A DNA stretch of 64,000 nucleotides from Thalassovita mediterranea (GCF_001458435.1 NZ_CYSF01000012.1:62001-126000); one strand, 5' to 3'. Shown: positions 17,619 to 27,577, numbered from the stretch's first letter. The notes: a model not told the origin generated them from the letters alone. Program-made: numbers and translations.

Positions 17619-18778
17619 GCCGCGCCCTGATTATCGGGGGCGGGCCTGCCGGATTGATGGCGGCGGATCGGCTGGCAGCGGCGGGGCATGCCGTGCTGGT
17701 GGTCGATGCGAAGCCGTCGCTGGCGCGCAAATTTCTGATGGCGGGGAAATCCGGCCTGAACCTGACCAAGGAGGAGCCGTTTGAACGGTTCCTCAGCGCG
17801 TATGACGAAGCGGCAGAGTGGCTGCGCCCGATGCTAGAGGCGTTTGGCCCTGATGAGGTGCGCGCCTGGGCCGAGGGGCTGGGGCAGGAAATGTTCACCG
17901 GATCCTCTGGCCGGGTGTTTCCGACCGTCATGAAGGCATCCCCCCTGTTGCGGGCGTGGTTGGCGCGGCTGGAGGGGTTTGGTGTTGAGGTGCGTACGCG
18001 CTGGCGTTGGGTCGGTTGGGATCGTCCGTCGGGTGCGTTCCGCTTTGATACCCCAGAGGGCGCGCAGGATTTGACGGCGGATGTCGTTGTACTGGCCTGT
18101 GGTGGCGCCAGTTGGGCGCGGTTGGGATCGGACGGGGCGTGGGCCGACATGGTGCCGGATACTGTGCCATTTCAGCCCGCCAACATGGGGTTTGAGGTCG
18201 CGTGGAGCGATCACATGCGCGCCCATTTTGGTCAGCCGCTGAAAAACATCGTGCTGCAGGCCGGTGAAAAGGCAGTACGTGCGGAATGCGTCCTGTCTGA
18301 ACGCGGGATCGAGGGCGGCGGGATCTACGCCGTGTCCCGCGCCCTGCGCGAGGGGGCGCCGCTGACCCTTGATCTGGTGCCAGATCTGAGCGTGGATCAG
18401 CTGCGTGATCGCCTAAATGCCGTCAGCAAGAAGCAAAGCGCCAAGAATCGCCTGCGCAAAGGCGCGCGTCTGGATGATGCGAAACTGGCCCTAGTGATGG
18501 AGGTGGCGCGTCCACTGTCTGCCGATCTGGCGCCGCTGTTGAAAAACCTGCCCGTGCCATTGGGACCGCCACGTCCGATGGATGAAGCGATTTCAACCGC
18601 AGGCGGGCTGTCACTGGCGGCGCTGGATGCTGGTTTGATGTTGCGCGATGCGCCCGGTGTGTTTGCGGCTGGTGAAATGCTCGACTGGGAGGCGCCTACG
18701 GGTGGATACCTACTGACCGCCTGTCTGGCCACAGGGCGCTGGGCCGGTGATGCGGCGGTGAAAGATCTGACGAAATAA
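17615..18778 (+). CDS. TIGR03862-type flavoprotein (BaiN/HI0933-like NAD(P)/FAD oxidoreductase)
   Basis: 387 residues. An N-terminal FAD-binding Rossmann motif GGGPAGLMAADRLA is followed by KFLMAGKSGLNLTKEEP, the hallmark of this family, and the C-terminal GVFAAGEMLDWEAPTGGYLLTACLATGR completes the FAD site. The physiological substrate is not known; relatives were annotated as aminoacetone oxidases or BaiN-like reductases without proof. ATGA overlap with mscS gives translational coupling, though no shared function is known. Confidence 0.88.
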   Translation: MSRALIIGGGPAGLMAADRLAAAGHAVLVVDAKPSLARKFLMAGKSGLNLTKEEPFERFLSAYDEAAEWLRPMLEAFGPDEVRAWAEGLGQEMFTGSSGRVFPTVMKASPLLRAWLARLEGFGVEVRTRWRWVGWDRPSGAFRFDTPEGAQDLTADVVVLACGGASWARLGSDGAWADMVPDTVPFQPANMGFEVAWSDHMRAHFGQPLKNIVLQAGEKAVRAECVLSERGIEGGGIYAVSRALREGAPLTLDLVPDLSVDQLRDRLNAVSKKQSAKNRLRKGARLDDAKLALVMEVARPLSADLAPLLKNLPVPLGPPRPMDEAISTAGGLSLAALDAGLMLRDAPGVFAAGEMLDWEAPTGGYLLTACLATGRWAGDAAVKDLTK

Positions 18779-18873
18779 GGGAATCACGTGATCAACACGG
18801 CAAGCGGCTGAGCAGGTCGCGCAGCGGTTCATTAACGCTAAGTCGATGATAATCAGTGATTTTAGGGATGAAG

Positions 18874-18949
18874 TGGTGAGCCGTGAAGGATTCGAACCTT
18901 CGACCCACTGATTAAAAGTCAGTTGCTCTACCAACTGAGCTAACGGCCC
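18874..18949 (-). tRNA. tRNA-Lys (anticodon UUU)
   Basis: A 76-base cloverleaf on the minus strand. The acceptor arms GGGCCGT and ACGGCTC pair with one G-U, the D-arm starts TAGCTCAGTTGGTAGAGC, the anticodon loop is CTTTTAA with UUU, the T-arm has GTTCGAATC, and CCA is encoded at the 3' end. Confidence 0.97.
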
Positions 18950-19207
18950 ACTCTCTCGTGTGGGGCGCTTCTAGATAGACTGGCGCTGAGGGTCAAGCGG
19001 ATTCGGGAAATTTTCGGCAAGAAATTTGAATCTTTTTTGAAGGCATCAAAAACACCCTTAAAAACTTGTGTTTTCGGGGTTCGAATAAATTCACGCCTCG
19101 AAACAGTTTTTCAGCACGGGGCGTTGCGGGATCTTCATGGGGGCTATGCAAACGTCGTGATGCGCCCATATCTGGATTGATCGGGGAATCAGGCGTATAG
19201 GAACGCG

Positions 19208-20044
19208 ATGGAACAGAACCGCCAAACCGCTTTGCCTTTCATGAAAATGCACGGGCTGGGAAACGACTTCGTTGTCGTGGACGCCCGCGCGCGCGCCGTG
19301 CCGCTGCCAGAGGCGCTGGTTGTTGCTATTGCCCATCGTCAGATGGGGGTGGGCTATGACCAGCTGGCAGTGATTGAACCGTCTGATAAGGCCGACGCGC
19401 ATCTGGTGTTTTACAATGCCGACGGTTCGACCTCTGCCGCCTGTGGCAACGCCACCCGCTGCATTGCGCGTCACCTGATGGATGAAAGCGGCAAGACCGC
19501 ACTGCATCTGACCACCGATCGCGGCGATCTCTATGCAGAGCATGCGGGCAATGGCCTGACGTCTGTGAATATGGGTCACCCGCAGCTTTCGTGGGATGAG
19601 GTGCCGCTGGCGCATGAGATGGATACGCTGGAACTGCCGATTGACGGCGCGCCGACCGCGACCGGCATGGGCAACCCGCATTGCACCTTTTTCGTCGCGG
19701 ATGCAGAGGCGGTGGATCTTGAAGCGCGCGGGGCCGAAATTGAACATCACCCGCTTTATCCGCAGCGCACCAATGTGCAGTTCGCCAGCGTCATCGGTTC
19801 CGATCATCTGCGTATGCGGGTGTGGGAACGTGGGGTTGGCGTAACGCTGGCCTCTGGCTCCTCCTCCTGCGCGACGGCGGTGGCGGCGGCGCGCCGTGGT
19901 CTGACGGGCCGTAAGGTGCAGATTGAACTGGACGGTGGCACCATCTGGATCGACTGGCGCGAGGATGGCGTTTGGATGACTGCTGCGACGATGCATGTGT
20001 TCACCGCTGAATTGACCGCCCAGTTTCTGGAGTCTGCGTCATGA
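19208..20044 (+). CDS. dapF: Diaminopimelate epimerase
   Basis: 278 residues. DapF interconverts LL- and meso-diaminopimelate for lysine and peptidoglycan synthesis using two cysteines without cofactor. Both are present: Cys79 in AACGNATRC and Cys221 in SGSSSCATA. Other motifs are MHGLGNDF, FYNADGS and MGNPHC. The start at 19208 has an AGGAA site seven bases upstream and adds eleven residues before the conserved core; Met12 is an alternative. The stop overlaps mtaB by four bases. dapB lies elsewhere in the window at 61460. Confidence 0.97.
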   Translation: MEQNRQTALPFMKMHGLGNDFVVVDARARAVPLPEALVVAIAHRQMGVGYDQLAVIEPSDKADAHLVFYNADGSTSAACGNATRCIARHLMDESGKTALHLTTDRGDLYAEHAGNGLTSVNMGHPQLSWDEVPLAHEMDTLELPIDGAPTATGMGNPHCTFFVADAEAVDLEARGAEIEHHPLYPQRTNVQFASVIGSDHLRMRVWERGVGVTLASGSSSCATAVAAARRGLTGRKVQIELDGGTIWIDWREDGVWMTAATMHVFTAELTAQFLESAS

Positions 20045-21315
20045 ATAAACCCACTGCCGTGAAACCGCCTGTCTTTGCCACCCTCGGCTGTCGCCTCAAC
20101 GCCTATGAGACGGAGGCGATGAAAGACCTCGCCGCGCAGGCTGGGGTCGAAGGTGCCGTTGTGGTCAACACCTGCGCGGTCACGGCAGAGGCGGTGCGCA
20201 AATCCCGCCAAGAGATTCGCAAGCTGCGCAAGGAAAACCCCGATGCGCGGATCATTGTGACGGGCTGTGCGGCGCAGACGGAACCGGACACCTTTGCCAA
20301 AATGGGTGAGGTGGATCTGGTCATCGGCAACACCGAAAAGATGCAGCCGGAAACCTGGGCCAATATGGGCCCGAACTTCATTGGCGACACCGAAAAGGTG
20401 AAGGTGGACGACATCATGTCCGTTACCGAAACCGCCGGTCACCTGATTGATGGGTTCGGCACCCGGTCGCGCGCCTATGTGCAGGTGCAGAACGGCTGCG
20501 ATCACCGCTGCACCTTCTGCATTATTCCCTATGGCCGTGGCAATTCGCGGTCTGTCCCTGCCGGTGTGGTTGTCGATCAGATCAAACGGCTGGTGGACAA
20601 GGGTTATAACGAGGTGGTGCTGACAGGTGTGGACCTGACCAGCTGGGGCGCCGATCAGCCGATGCAGCCGAAACTGGGCGATCTGGTGATGCGGATCCTG
20701 AAACTGGTGCCGGACCTGCCGCGTCTGCGGATCAGCTCGATCGATTCGATTGAGGTGGACGAAAACCTGATGCAGGCCATCGCAACAGAACCACGCTTGA
20801 TGCCGCATCTGCATCTGTCGCTACAGCATGGCGACGATATGATCCTGAAGCGGATGAAGCGCCGCCATCTGCGCGATGACGCCATCCGTTTCGCCGAAGA
20901 GGCGCGCAAACTGCGCCCGGACATGACCTTTGGCGCCGACATCATCGCCGGTTTCCCGACCGAGACCGAGGCGCATTTTGAAAACTCGCTCAAGCTGGTG
21001 GAGGAATGCGATCTGACTTGGCTGCATGTCTTCCCCTACTCCAAACGTGAAGGCACGCCAGCGGCCAAGATCCCCAATCAAGTGAACGGCAACGTGATCA
21101 AGGAACGCGCCGCCCGTCTGCGCGCCGCAGGGGAAGCACAGGTGGCACGCCATCTGGCGCAGCAGATTGGCCAGACCCATCAGGTGCTTATGGAAAACGC
21201 ACATATGGGCCGCACCGCACAGTTTACCGAAGTAACCTTTGACCTGCCGCAGGTAGAAGGCCAGATTGTCGAGGCGGTGATCAAGGGCATCAAGGGGCAA
21301 CAGTTGACGGTATGA
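20041..21315 (+). CDS. mtaB: tRNA t6A37 methylthiotransferase MtaB
   Basis: 424 residues. The N-terminal MTTase domain has three iron-sulfur cysteines (Cys17, Cys45, Cys76), the radical-SAM core has CDHRCTFC (Cys153, Cys157, Cys160), and a C-terminal TRAM-like region follows. MtaB converts t6A to ms2t6A at position 37 of tRNAs reading ANN codons, notably tRNA-Lys. The sequence spacing and LGCRLN start match MtaB rather than MiaB or RimO. Overlapping ATGA junctions on both sides place it in the dapF operon. Confidence 0.94.
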   Translation: MNKPTAVKPPVFATLGCRLNAYETEAMKDLAAQAGVEGAVVVNTCAVTAEAVRKSRQEIRKLRKENPDARIIVTGCAAQTEPDTFAKMGEVDLVIGNTEKMQPETWANMGPNFIGDTEKVKVDDIMSVTETAGHLIDGFGTRSRAYVQVQNGCDHRCTFCIIPYGRGNSRSVPAGVVVDQIKRLVDKGYNEVVLTGVDLTSWGADQPMQPKLGDLVMRILKLVPDLPRLRISSIDSIEVDENLMQAIATEPRLMPHLHLSLQHGDDMILKRMKRRHLRDDAIRFAEEARKLRPDMTFGADIIAGFPTETEAHFENSLKLVEECDLTWLHVFPYSKREGTPAAKIPNQVNGNVIKERAARLRAAGEAQVARHLAQQIGQTHQVLMENAHMGRTAQFTEVTFDLPQVEGQIVEAVIKGIKGQQLTV

Positions 21316-21836
21316 GTCGTGTGATCTTCCTCCACGGGGCGTCAAGCGCGGGCAAGACCACGCTGGCACAGGCCATTCGCGCCGCTGCAGAGGATGGGTT
21401 CATGCACCTGTCACTGGATCATTTTCGCGATAGCGGGGCTGTGGACCGCACGCATTATCGCGATTGGCCCGCGCAGCGACCCGCGTTTTTTGAGGGCTAT
21501 CACCGTGCGGTTTGTGGCTTTGCCAAGGCCGGCAATGATCTGATCATTGAACATATTCTGGACGACCCCAATTGGTTGCCTCAGCTGCAGCGCGGGCTGG
21601 CGCGGCAGCAGGTGATGTTTGTGGGCCTTCACACCCCGTTGGATGTATTGAACCACCGCGAGGTTGTGCGCGGGGATCGTGCCATCGGATCTGCGGCGCA
21701 GGATTTTGCCAATGTGCATCGCGGGCTGCGTTATGATCTGGAACTGGACGGTACAGCCGCCCCTGATCTGAACGCGCTGAAGGTGCTGGCCGCAATGCAG
21801 GCACAACGCAAACCATCGGCGCTGTTCGCGTCATGA
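21312..21836 (+). CDS. Chloramphenicol phosphotransferase-like P-loop kinase
   Basis: 174 residues. It starts with a P-loop GASSAGKTTLA, followed by a helical lid and RGDRAIGSAAQDF, as in the CPT family. The only characterised member phosphorylates chloramphenicol, but most family members are of unknown substrate and are probably small-molecule kinases. It overlaps mtaB and the following gene at four-base ATGA junctions, so it is translated with them. Confidence 0.82.
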   Translation: MSRVIFLHGASSAGKTTLAQAIRAAAEDGFMHLSLDHFRDSGAVDRTHYRDWPAQRPAFFEGYHRAVCGFAKAGNDLIIEHILDDPNWLPQLQRGLARQQVMFVGLHTPLDVLNHREVVRGDRAIGSAAQDFANVHRGLRYDLELDGTAAPDLNALKVLAAMQAQRKPSALFAS

Positions 21837-22471
21837 TGCCCGTTCTCTACTCCTTCCGCCGTTGCCCTTATGCGATGCGCGCTCGTTTGGGCGTCGCGGC
21901 GGCAGGTCTTTCGGTCGAGTTGCGCGAGATTGTTTTGCGCGACAAAGCGCCAGCGTTTCTTGCTGTCAGCCCCTCTGCCACGGTGCCGTGCCTGGTGACG
22001 GAACAGGGTGTGATTGACGAAAGCCTCGACATCATGATCTGGGCATTGTCGCAGAATGATCCTGAGGGTTGGCTGGATATGCCAGCGCTAGGCCATGACT
22101 TGATTGCCGAGGCGGACGGCCCGTTCAAAAAGGCGCTGGATCGCACCAAATACACCACCCGCTATCCTGATTGCGATCCGGAGGCGGAGCGGGGCAAGGC
22201 GCATGCCTTCCTGCACCGTCTGAACGATCAGATTGGCGATCAGGCGTTTTTGTTTGGTATTAGACCCTCGTTGGCAGATACGGCGATCCTACCGTTTGCG
22301 CGCCAGTTTGCCTTCATTGATAAGGCCAGATTTGACGCCGAGGATTGGCCGAACCTATCGCGATGGCTTGAGGATTTCCTGCAATCGCAACGCTTTACCG
22401 CGATTATGCCGAAGCTGGCGAAATGGCAGGACGGGGACGATCCGGTGATGTTTCCCTTCGATCAGGGTTGA
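21833..22471 (+). CDS. Glutathione S-transferase-like protein
   Basis: 212 residues. The N-terminal thioredoxin-fold region has CPYAMRARLG with Cys11 at the glutathione site, then SPSATVPCL and ESLDIMIWAL. The C-terminal half is the all-helical GST domain. The CPYAMR signature is typical of a clade of bacterial GSTs resembling Grx2/YibF types, where the cysteine rather than Tyr or Ser contacts glutathione. Substrate unknown. It is the fourth overlapping gene after dapF. Confidence 0.85.
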   Translation: MMPVLYSFRRCPYAMRARLGVAAAGLSVELREIVLRDKAPAFLAVSPSATVPCLVTEQGVIDESLDIMIWALSQNDPEGWLDMPALGHDLIAEADGPFKKALDRTKYTTRYPDCDPEAERGKAHAFLHRLNDQIGDQAFLFGIRPSLADTAILPFARQFAFIDKARFDAEDWPNLSRWLEDFLQSQRFTAIMPKLAKWQDGDDPVMFPFDQG

Positions 22472-22525
22472 ACTGACGCGTCCGTGCTAGAAAGCTGGCC
22501 CCAGCCACGGACAGGAGCCAGCCCC

Positions 22526-23149
22526 ATGCACCCCAACCCCATCTTTCGCACCGCAGAGGCGGCGCAAAACCTGACCTTTGCCGCCGATCAGGGGTTCGGC
22601 ATGGTGGCGGTCAACGGCGCGGATGGCCTGCCGCATTTGGCCCATGTGCCGTTTCTGATCGAGGGCGACAGGGTATTGTTTCACCTTGTCCGCTCAAACC
22701 CCATTGTGCGCGCATTGAAGGATGGTGCGATGCTGCGCCTCGCTGTGCGGGGCGCGCATGGGTATATCTCACCTGATTGGTACGGTGTGCCCGATCAGGT
22801 GCCGACGTGGAATTATGTGGCGGTCCAGATCGACGGGCGGGGGCAGATCCTGGATCAGGATCTGTTGCTGGCGCTATTGAATCGGTTGTCAGATCGTTTT
22901 GAGGCGGTGCTTGCGCCAAAACCGGTGTGGAAGATGTCCAAAATGGATCCCGATGCACTGGCCCGTATGATGCGGATGATTGTCCCGGTGGAGATGCAGA
23001 TCACTGACGTGACCGGCACATGGAAATTGTCGCAAAACAAAGATGATGCCGTGCGTTTGGCTGCCGCAGATGGTGTGGCTGAGGCGGCTCTGGATCCCCA
23101 TGCGGCAGCTTTGGCGGCCTTGATGCGGGATCTGCCGGTGCAGTCCTGA
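22526..23149 (+). CDS. FMN-binding negative transcriptional regulator family (PaiB-like)
   Basis: 207 residues with an AGGAG ribosome-binding site. The split-barrel FMN-binding fold is indicated by HLAHVPFLIEGDRVLFHLVRSNP and VPTWNYVAVQIDGRG, typical of PaiB. In Bacillus PaiB is linked to sporulation and protease gene repression, but in proteobacteria the name is inherited and no DNA-binding motif is visible. It is 54 bases after the GST-like gene, in the same direction. Confidence 0.87.
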   Translation: MHPNPIFRTAEAAQNLTFAADQGFGMVAVNGADGLPHLAHVPFLIEGDRVLFHLVRSNPIVRALKDGAMLRLAVRGAHGYISPDWYGVPDQVPTWNYVAVQIDGRGQILDQDLLLALLNRLSDRFEAVLAPKPVWKMSKMDPDALARMMRMIVPVEMQITDVTGTWKLSQNKDDAVRLAAADGVAEAALDPHAAALAALMRDLPVQS

Positions 23150-23239
23150 AATCACGGCGTTTTTGGAGGCAGATCATGGACAGCCTGATCCGATCCGCCT
23201 AGCGTCAGCGCAACACCGAACCGAAGGGGATCGTTCGAT

Positions 23240-23845
23240 ATGAAACTGATTTATGCACCAACCTCACCTTATTCTCGCAAGGTACGGGTGCTGCTGGCAG
23301 AGACGGGCCAGAGCGATGATATTGAAATGGCGCAAATTTTCGCCACGCCTGTTGATACCCCAGATGAGGTGCAGGCAGCGAACCCGATGGGGAAAATTCC
23401 GTCACTGGTACGCGAAGAGGGTACATCGCTTTATGATAGTCGTGTGATCTGCCAGTTCCTTGATGAGCGCGCGGATGCAGGCCTTTACCCAGCGGGCAGC
23501 CGTTGGGAGGTGATGACGCTGGAAGCCACGGCAGATGGTATTTTGGATGCCGCGATTTTGATGGTCTACGAACGCCGCATTCGCCCGCCACAGTTTGTTT
23601 ATCCAGAATGGGAAGAGGCGCAATGGGTCAAGGTTGCCCGCGCTGTGCAGGCAGTCAATGATCGCTGGATGTCTCATCTGGCAGGGCCGCTGACGATGGG
23701 TCATATCGCAGTCGCCTGTGCGCTGGGATATCTGGATTTCCGCCATCCCGACCGAAACTGGCGCAAAGGATGTGATGCGCTGGATGACTGGTATGCGGTC
23801 TTTTCCGAGCGCGACAGCATGAAAGCAACCGTTCCACCAGCTTGA
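23240..23845 (+). CDS. Glutathione S-transferase
   Basis: 201 residues. The N-terminal domain carries MKLIYAPTSPYSRKVRVLL with a Ser/Tyr site typical of bacterial GSTs, NPMGKIPSLV and the glutathione-binding DSRVICQFLDE. The C-terminal helical domain includes GPLTMGHIAVACAL, where the usual Asp of the N-capping motif is absent. It follows the PaiB-like gene by 90 bases and ends before a terminator. Confidence 0.92.
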   Translation: MKLIYAPTSPYSRKVRVLLAETGQSDDIEMAQIFATPVDTPDEVQAANPMGKIPSLVREEGTSLYDSRVICQFLDERADAGLYPAGSRWEVMTLEATADGILDAAILMVYERRIRPPQFVYPEWEEAQWVKVARAVQAVNDRWMSHLAGPLTMGHIAVACALGYLDFRHPDRNWRKGCDALDDWYAVFSERDSMKATVPPA

Positions 23846-23879
23846 TTTGCAGAATCATGATACGTGATCGTGTTATGCA

Positions 23880-23901
23880 AAAGGGCCCCGCGGGGCCCTT
23901 T
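23880..23901. terminator. Bidirectional terminator (22-base palindrome)
   Basis: A perfect GC-rich palindrome flanked by AAA and TTT (centre at 23890/23891) sits between the converging GST gene and the outer membrane protein gene. It fits termination in both directions. Confidence 0.8.
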
Positions 23902-23938
23902 CGTTTATGTTTTCTATGTCTCGCGCCGGGCGAGTAGG

Positions 23939-24598
23939 TCAGAAGCTATAGCTGACACCAACGTTGACCGAGTTGGTGATGATTCGGGTTTCCAGGTTGC
24001 CGCCACCGTCGAGGTCCACTTTGTTGTCAGACCAGGTGAACTGGTATTCGCTGAAAACACTCCAGCGGTCGTTCAGCTCATAAGAGGCGCCAGCGGTCAG
24101 ACGCGCGGCGGGGCCGGTCAGCTGATAACCGAAGGTACGGGTGCCGCCACCTGCGGGCTGTGCGTCTACGTGGGGCAGTGCGATACCGATACCTGCGCCA
24201 ACGTAGGGGGTGAACTGATTCCACTGGCCGGGCCAGCGTTTGGTGTAGTTCACGGTGATGATGTTGTGGCCGTCCGAAAACTCCAGCCGATCAAATAGTG
24301 CCGTTTCGTCAGCGCCGTAAACCTTGGCGTGGGTCAATTCGACACCCCAACCCCAGTTGTTTTCGCCCCATACAGTGACGCGCGCGCCGTAGTAGGGCGG
24401 TGCAGCAAAAGAATCACCGTCCCAGCCGATCAGTTCGCTGAAATCACCGCCACCGGGCAGCGTGCCGTCAATACGGGAGTGGGGCGAGGTTTGGTAACCA
24501 CCATATGCGCTCACTTCGATTTCGGCGGCTGCGGTGGTGGCAGCACCAGCAGCGATCAAGCCAGCCAGTGCGGTCGACGTCAGTAGCTTTGCGGGCAT
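23939..24598 (-). CDS. Outer-membrane beta-barrel protein, lipid A oxidase (LpxQ)-like
   Basis: 219 residues. A signal peptide (MPAKLLTSTALAGLIAAGAA, cleavage near AAA-EIE) is followed by amphipathic strands and a C-terminal YSF, the outer-membrane barrel signature. The blocks PHSRIDGTLPGG, PPYYGARVTVW, WGVELTHAKVY and PYVGAGIGIALPHVD recall the LpxQ-like group that oxidises lipid A glucosamine to aminogluconate in Rhizobium. That activity has not been shown here; the assignment is by recognition. The ATG at 24598 was chosen because AAAGGA lies about nine bases upstream. Confidence 0.7.
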   Translation of the reverse strand: MPAKLLTSTALAGLIAAGAATTAAAEIEVSAYGGYQTSPHSRIDGTLPGGGDFSELIGWDGDSFAAPPYYGARVTVWGENNWGWGVELTHAKVYGADETALFDRLEFSDGHNIITVNYTKRWPGQWNQFTPYVGAGIGIALPHVDAQPAGGGTRTFGYQLTGPAARLTAGASYELNDRWSVFSEYQFTWSDNKVDLDGGGNLETRIITNSVNVGVSYSF

Positions 24599-24833
24599 GA
24601 CCGTCATCCTTTGTAATGTTCGAACAGGGGTATTTAGTGGCGCAGGATAGTCTGGGTTTTGCTGTGCCTCAACCGCGACACTTAGGCACTTGTGGCCATT
24701 GTGCAACCCCTGCGCTGGATTGTCCGCTGGACTGAATTGGATTCGCCCGCTAAACAGCGCCTCGGAAAGGCTGCGTTTTGCGCGGCCCAGAACCGTGTAG
24801 GCCCACATTGGGTTGTAGAATGGAGAGAACCTC

Positions 24834-25397
24834 GTGTCCCACGCAGAAGATCACGAAGGCACCCGCAGGGACTTCCTGTACTATGCCACCGCTGGTGCCG
24901 GTGCTGTAGCGACAGGTGCCGTAGTATGGCCGCTGGTCAATCAGATGAACCCCGCCGCCGACGTGCGCGCGCTGGCGTCGATCCGTGTCGACGTTTCCGG
25001 CGTAGAGCCCGGCACCCAGCTGACCGTGAAATGGTTGGGTAAACCGGTGTTCATCCGTCGTCGTACCGCTGAAGAAATCGAAGCAGGCCGTGCCGTTTCG
25101 GTTGAAGAGCTGACCATCGACAAAGGCGCCCAAAACGCCAACAAACCCGATGCAGATGCGGCCGACGAAAACCGCACACTGGATGAAGCTGGCGAATGGC
25201 TGGTGATGATCGGCGTTTGTACTCACCTCGGCTGTGTTCCGATCGGTGATGGCGCAGGCGACTTCGGCGGCTGGTTCTGCCCCTGCCACGGTTCGCACTA
25301 CGACACCGCTGGCCGTATCCGCAAAGGCCCGGCGCCGCGCAACATGGATGTGCCGGTCGCTGTCTTTGCTGACGAAAACACCATCAAACTGGGTTAA
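24834..25397 (+). CDS. petA: Ubiquinol-cytochrome c reductase, Rieske iron-sulfur subunit
   Basis: 187 residues. TRRDFLYY at residues 10-17 is a twin-arginine-type signal followed by the single membrane anchor (about 18-38). The Rieske cluster ligands are Cys129 and His131 in CTHLGC and Cys149 and His152 in CPCHGSHYD, with Cys134 and Cys151 forming the disulfide. The protein carries electrons from ubiquinol to cytochrome c1 in the bc1 complex. It is the first gene of the petABC operon, with 11 bases before petB. Confidence 0.98.
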   Translation: MSHAEDHEGTRRDFLYYATAGAGAVATGAVVWPLVNQMNPAADVRALASIRVDVSGVEPGTQLTVKWLGKPVFIRRRTAEEIEAGRAVSVEELTIDKGAQNANKPDADAADENRTLDEAGEWLVMIGVCTHLGCVPIGDGAGDFGGWFCPCHGSHYDTAGRIRKGPAPRNMDVPVAVFADENTIKLG

Positions 25398-25408
25398 GGA
25401 GCGTAGGT

Positions 25409-26731
25409 ATGTCCGGAATTCCCCACGACCATTACGAACCGAAGACCGGTTTCGAAAAATGGATCCACACCCGTCTGCCCGTCGTTGGACTGGTATATGA
25501 CACCCTGATGATCCCCACCCCGAAAAACCTGAACTGGTGGTGGATCTGGGGCATCGTACTGGCATTCTGCCTGGCGCTGATGATCGCGACCGGCGTTGTC
25601 ATGGTGATGCACTACACCCCGCACGTTGATCACGCGTTCGCATCCGTTGAACACATCATGCGTGACGTGAACGGCGGTCACATGATCCGCTATATCCACA
25701 TGAACGGCGCATCGCTGTTCTTTGTTGCGGTTTACATCCACATCTTCCGTGGCCTGTTCTACGGTTCGTACAAGGCGCCCCGCGAAATCACGTGGATCAT
25801 CGGCATGCTCATCTACCTGATGATGATGGGCACCGCGTTCATGGGCTACGTTCTGCCTTGGGGTCAGATGTCCTTCTGGGGCGCGACCGTGATCACCGGC
25901 CTGTTCGGCGCGATTCCCTTCGTTGGTGAACCGATCCAGACTTGGCTGCTGGGCGGCCCGGCCGTGGACAACGCCACGCTGAACCGTTTCTTCTCGCTGC
26001 ACTACCTGCTGCCGTTCGTAATCGCCGGCCTGGTAATCCTGCACATCTGGGCGTTCCACCACACTGGCAACAACAACCCCACCGGTGTTGAAGTACGTCG
26101 TGGTTCCAAAGAAGAAGCTGAAAAAGACACCCTGCCGTTCTGGCCCTACTTCGTGATCAAAGACCTGTTCGCGCTGGCCGTTGTTCTGCTGGTCTTCTTC
26201 GCGGTTGTTGGCTTCATGCCCAACTACCTCGGCCACCCCGACAACTACATCGAAGCAAACCCGCTGGCGACGCCTGCACACATCGTTCCGGAATGGTACT
26301 TCCTGCCGTTCTACGCGATCCTGCGTGCGTTTGACTCCGAAGTTTGGGTTGTGATGTTTGCAGGCTGGATCACCGGCGGCATCATCGACGCGAAATTCTT
26401 CGGCGTACTGGCCATGTTCGGCGCAATCGCTGTGATGGCGCTGGCCCCTTGGCTGGACACCTCGCGCGTGCGTTCGGGGCAGAACCGTCCGATGTTCAAA
26501 TGGTGGTACCGTCTGCTGGTTCTGGACTTCATCGTTCTGATGTGGGCCGGTGCAATGCCTGCTGAACCGCCGTACTCGACCATCTCGCTGATCGGTGCGA
26601 CCTACTGGTTCGCCTACTTCCTGGTCGTTCTGCCCATGCTGGGTGTGATCGAAAAGCCGACCGAAGCGCCGGCCACGATCGAAGACGACTTCAAAGCCAA
26701 AGTGGCCAAATCGGCCAAAGCCGCCAAGTAA
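25409..26731 (+). CDS. petB: Cytochrome b of the bc1 complex
   Basis: 440 residues. The four haem-b ligands are His97, His111, His198 and His212, matching the numbering of the Rhodobacter protein, and the quinol-site PEWY motif follows (VPEWYFLP). Eight transmembrane helices are expected and seen as hydrophobic blocks. It contains the ubiquinol oxidation and reduction sites. The C-terminus ends in an alanine/lysine-rich tail. Codon use is strongly C-ending, as expected for a highly expressed gene. Confidence 0.98.
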   Translation: MSGIPHDHYEPKTGFEKWIHTRLPVVGLVYDTLMIPTPKNLNWWWIWGIVLAFCLALMIATGVVMVMHYTPHVDHAFASVEHIMRDVNGGHMIRYIHMNGASLFFVAVYIHIFRGLFYGSYKAPREITWIIGMLIYLMMMGTAFMGYVLPWGQMSFWGATVITGLFGAIPFVGEPIQTWLLGGPAVDNATLNRFFSLHYLLPFVIAGLVILHIWAFHHTGNNNPTGVEVRRGSKEEAEKDTLPFWPYFVIKDLFALAVVLLVFFAVVGFMPNYLGHPDNYIEANPLATPAHIVPEWYFLPFYAILRAFDSEVWVVMFAGWITGGIIDAKFFGVLAMFGAIAVMALAPWLDTSRVRSGQNRPMFKWWYRLLVLDFIVLMWAGAMPAEPPYSTISLIGATYWFAYFLVVLPMLGVIEKPTEAPATIEDDFKAKVAKSAKAAK

Positions 26732-26745
26732 GAGGAAACAGGATA

Positions 26746-27552
26746 ATGCTTAAGAAAATTGCGATCTCCGCAGTTGCGGCCCTGACCCTCTCGGCGGGTG
26801 GCGCGCTGGCTGCCGGTGGTGGTGAACAGCATATCGAAGACATCGCCTTCTCGTTCGAAGGCCCCTTCGGTAAGTTCGACCAGATGCAGCTGCAACGCGG
26901 CCTGCAGGTTTACACCGAAGTATGTTCGGCCTGTCACGGTCTGAAGTATGTACCGATCCGCACCCTCGCGGACGAAGGCGGCCCGCAGCTGCCCGAAGAT
27001 CAGGTACGTGCCTACGCCGCTGAAATGTCGATCTATGACGCTGATCTGGATGATGACCGTCCCCGGACCCCGGCGGACAAGTTCCCCGAATCCGGTCTGG
27101 AAACCGCCCCTGACCTGAGCCTGATGGCGAAGGCACGTGCTGGCTTCCACGGCCCTGAGGGCACCGGCATCAACCAGCTGGTACGCGGCATGGGTGGCGC
27201 GGAATACATCTACTCGATCCTGACCGGCTACACCGGCAAGGAAAAAGAGCAGGCCGGCACCACCTTCTACGAAAACACCGCCTTCCCGGGTGGCTGGATT
27301 TCGATGGCACCGCCGCTGGCAGGTGAAGATGTGGAATATGCTGATGGTCACTCCACCAGCCTGCACCACGAAGCAGAAGATGTTTCGGCGTTCCTGATGT
27401 GGGCCGCAGAGCCCAAGATGATGGACCGTCAGCATTCTGGTTTCGTTGCGGTTCTGTTCCTGACCCTGCTGTCGGTTCTGCTGTACCTGACCAACAAACG
27501 TCTCTGGGCACCGGTCAAACGCGCAGCCAAGGAAGCCGCGAAAGAGGCCTGA
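26746..27552 (+). CDS. petC: Cytochrome c1
   Basis: 268 residues. A signal peptide ([20 protein letters not shown], cleavage near LAA) directs it to the periplasm. The c-type haem motif CSACH has Cys60, Cys63 and His64, and the axial methionine is probably in the later [12 protein letters not shown]-terminal transmembrane anchor (about 230-250) is followed by basic residues. It accepts electrons from the Rieske subunit. A terminator follows, closing the operon. Confidence 0.97.
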   Translation: MLKKIAISAVAALTLSAGGALAAGGGEQHIEDIAFSFEGPFGKFDQMQLQRGLQVYTEVCSACHGLKYVPIRTLADEGGPQLPEDQVRAYAAEMSIYDADLDDDRPRTPADKFPESGLETAPDLSLMAKARAGFHGPEGTGINQLVRGMGGAEYIYSILTGYTGKEKEQAGTTFYENTAFPGGWISMAPPLAGEDVEYADGHSTSLHHEAEDVSAFLMWAAEPKMMDRQHSGFVAVLFLTLLSVLLYLTNKRLWAPVKRAAKEAAKEA

Positions 27553-27577
27553 TCCCTGCGATCACCTAGACATTAAG

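Noticed and set aside
21312-21836. Reading the CPT-like gene as an antibiotic resistance determinant
   Set aside because: The family is mostly uncharacterised kinases; context is a housekeeping operon, with no sign of mobility.
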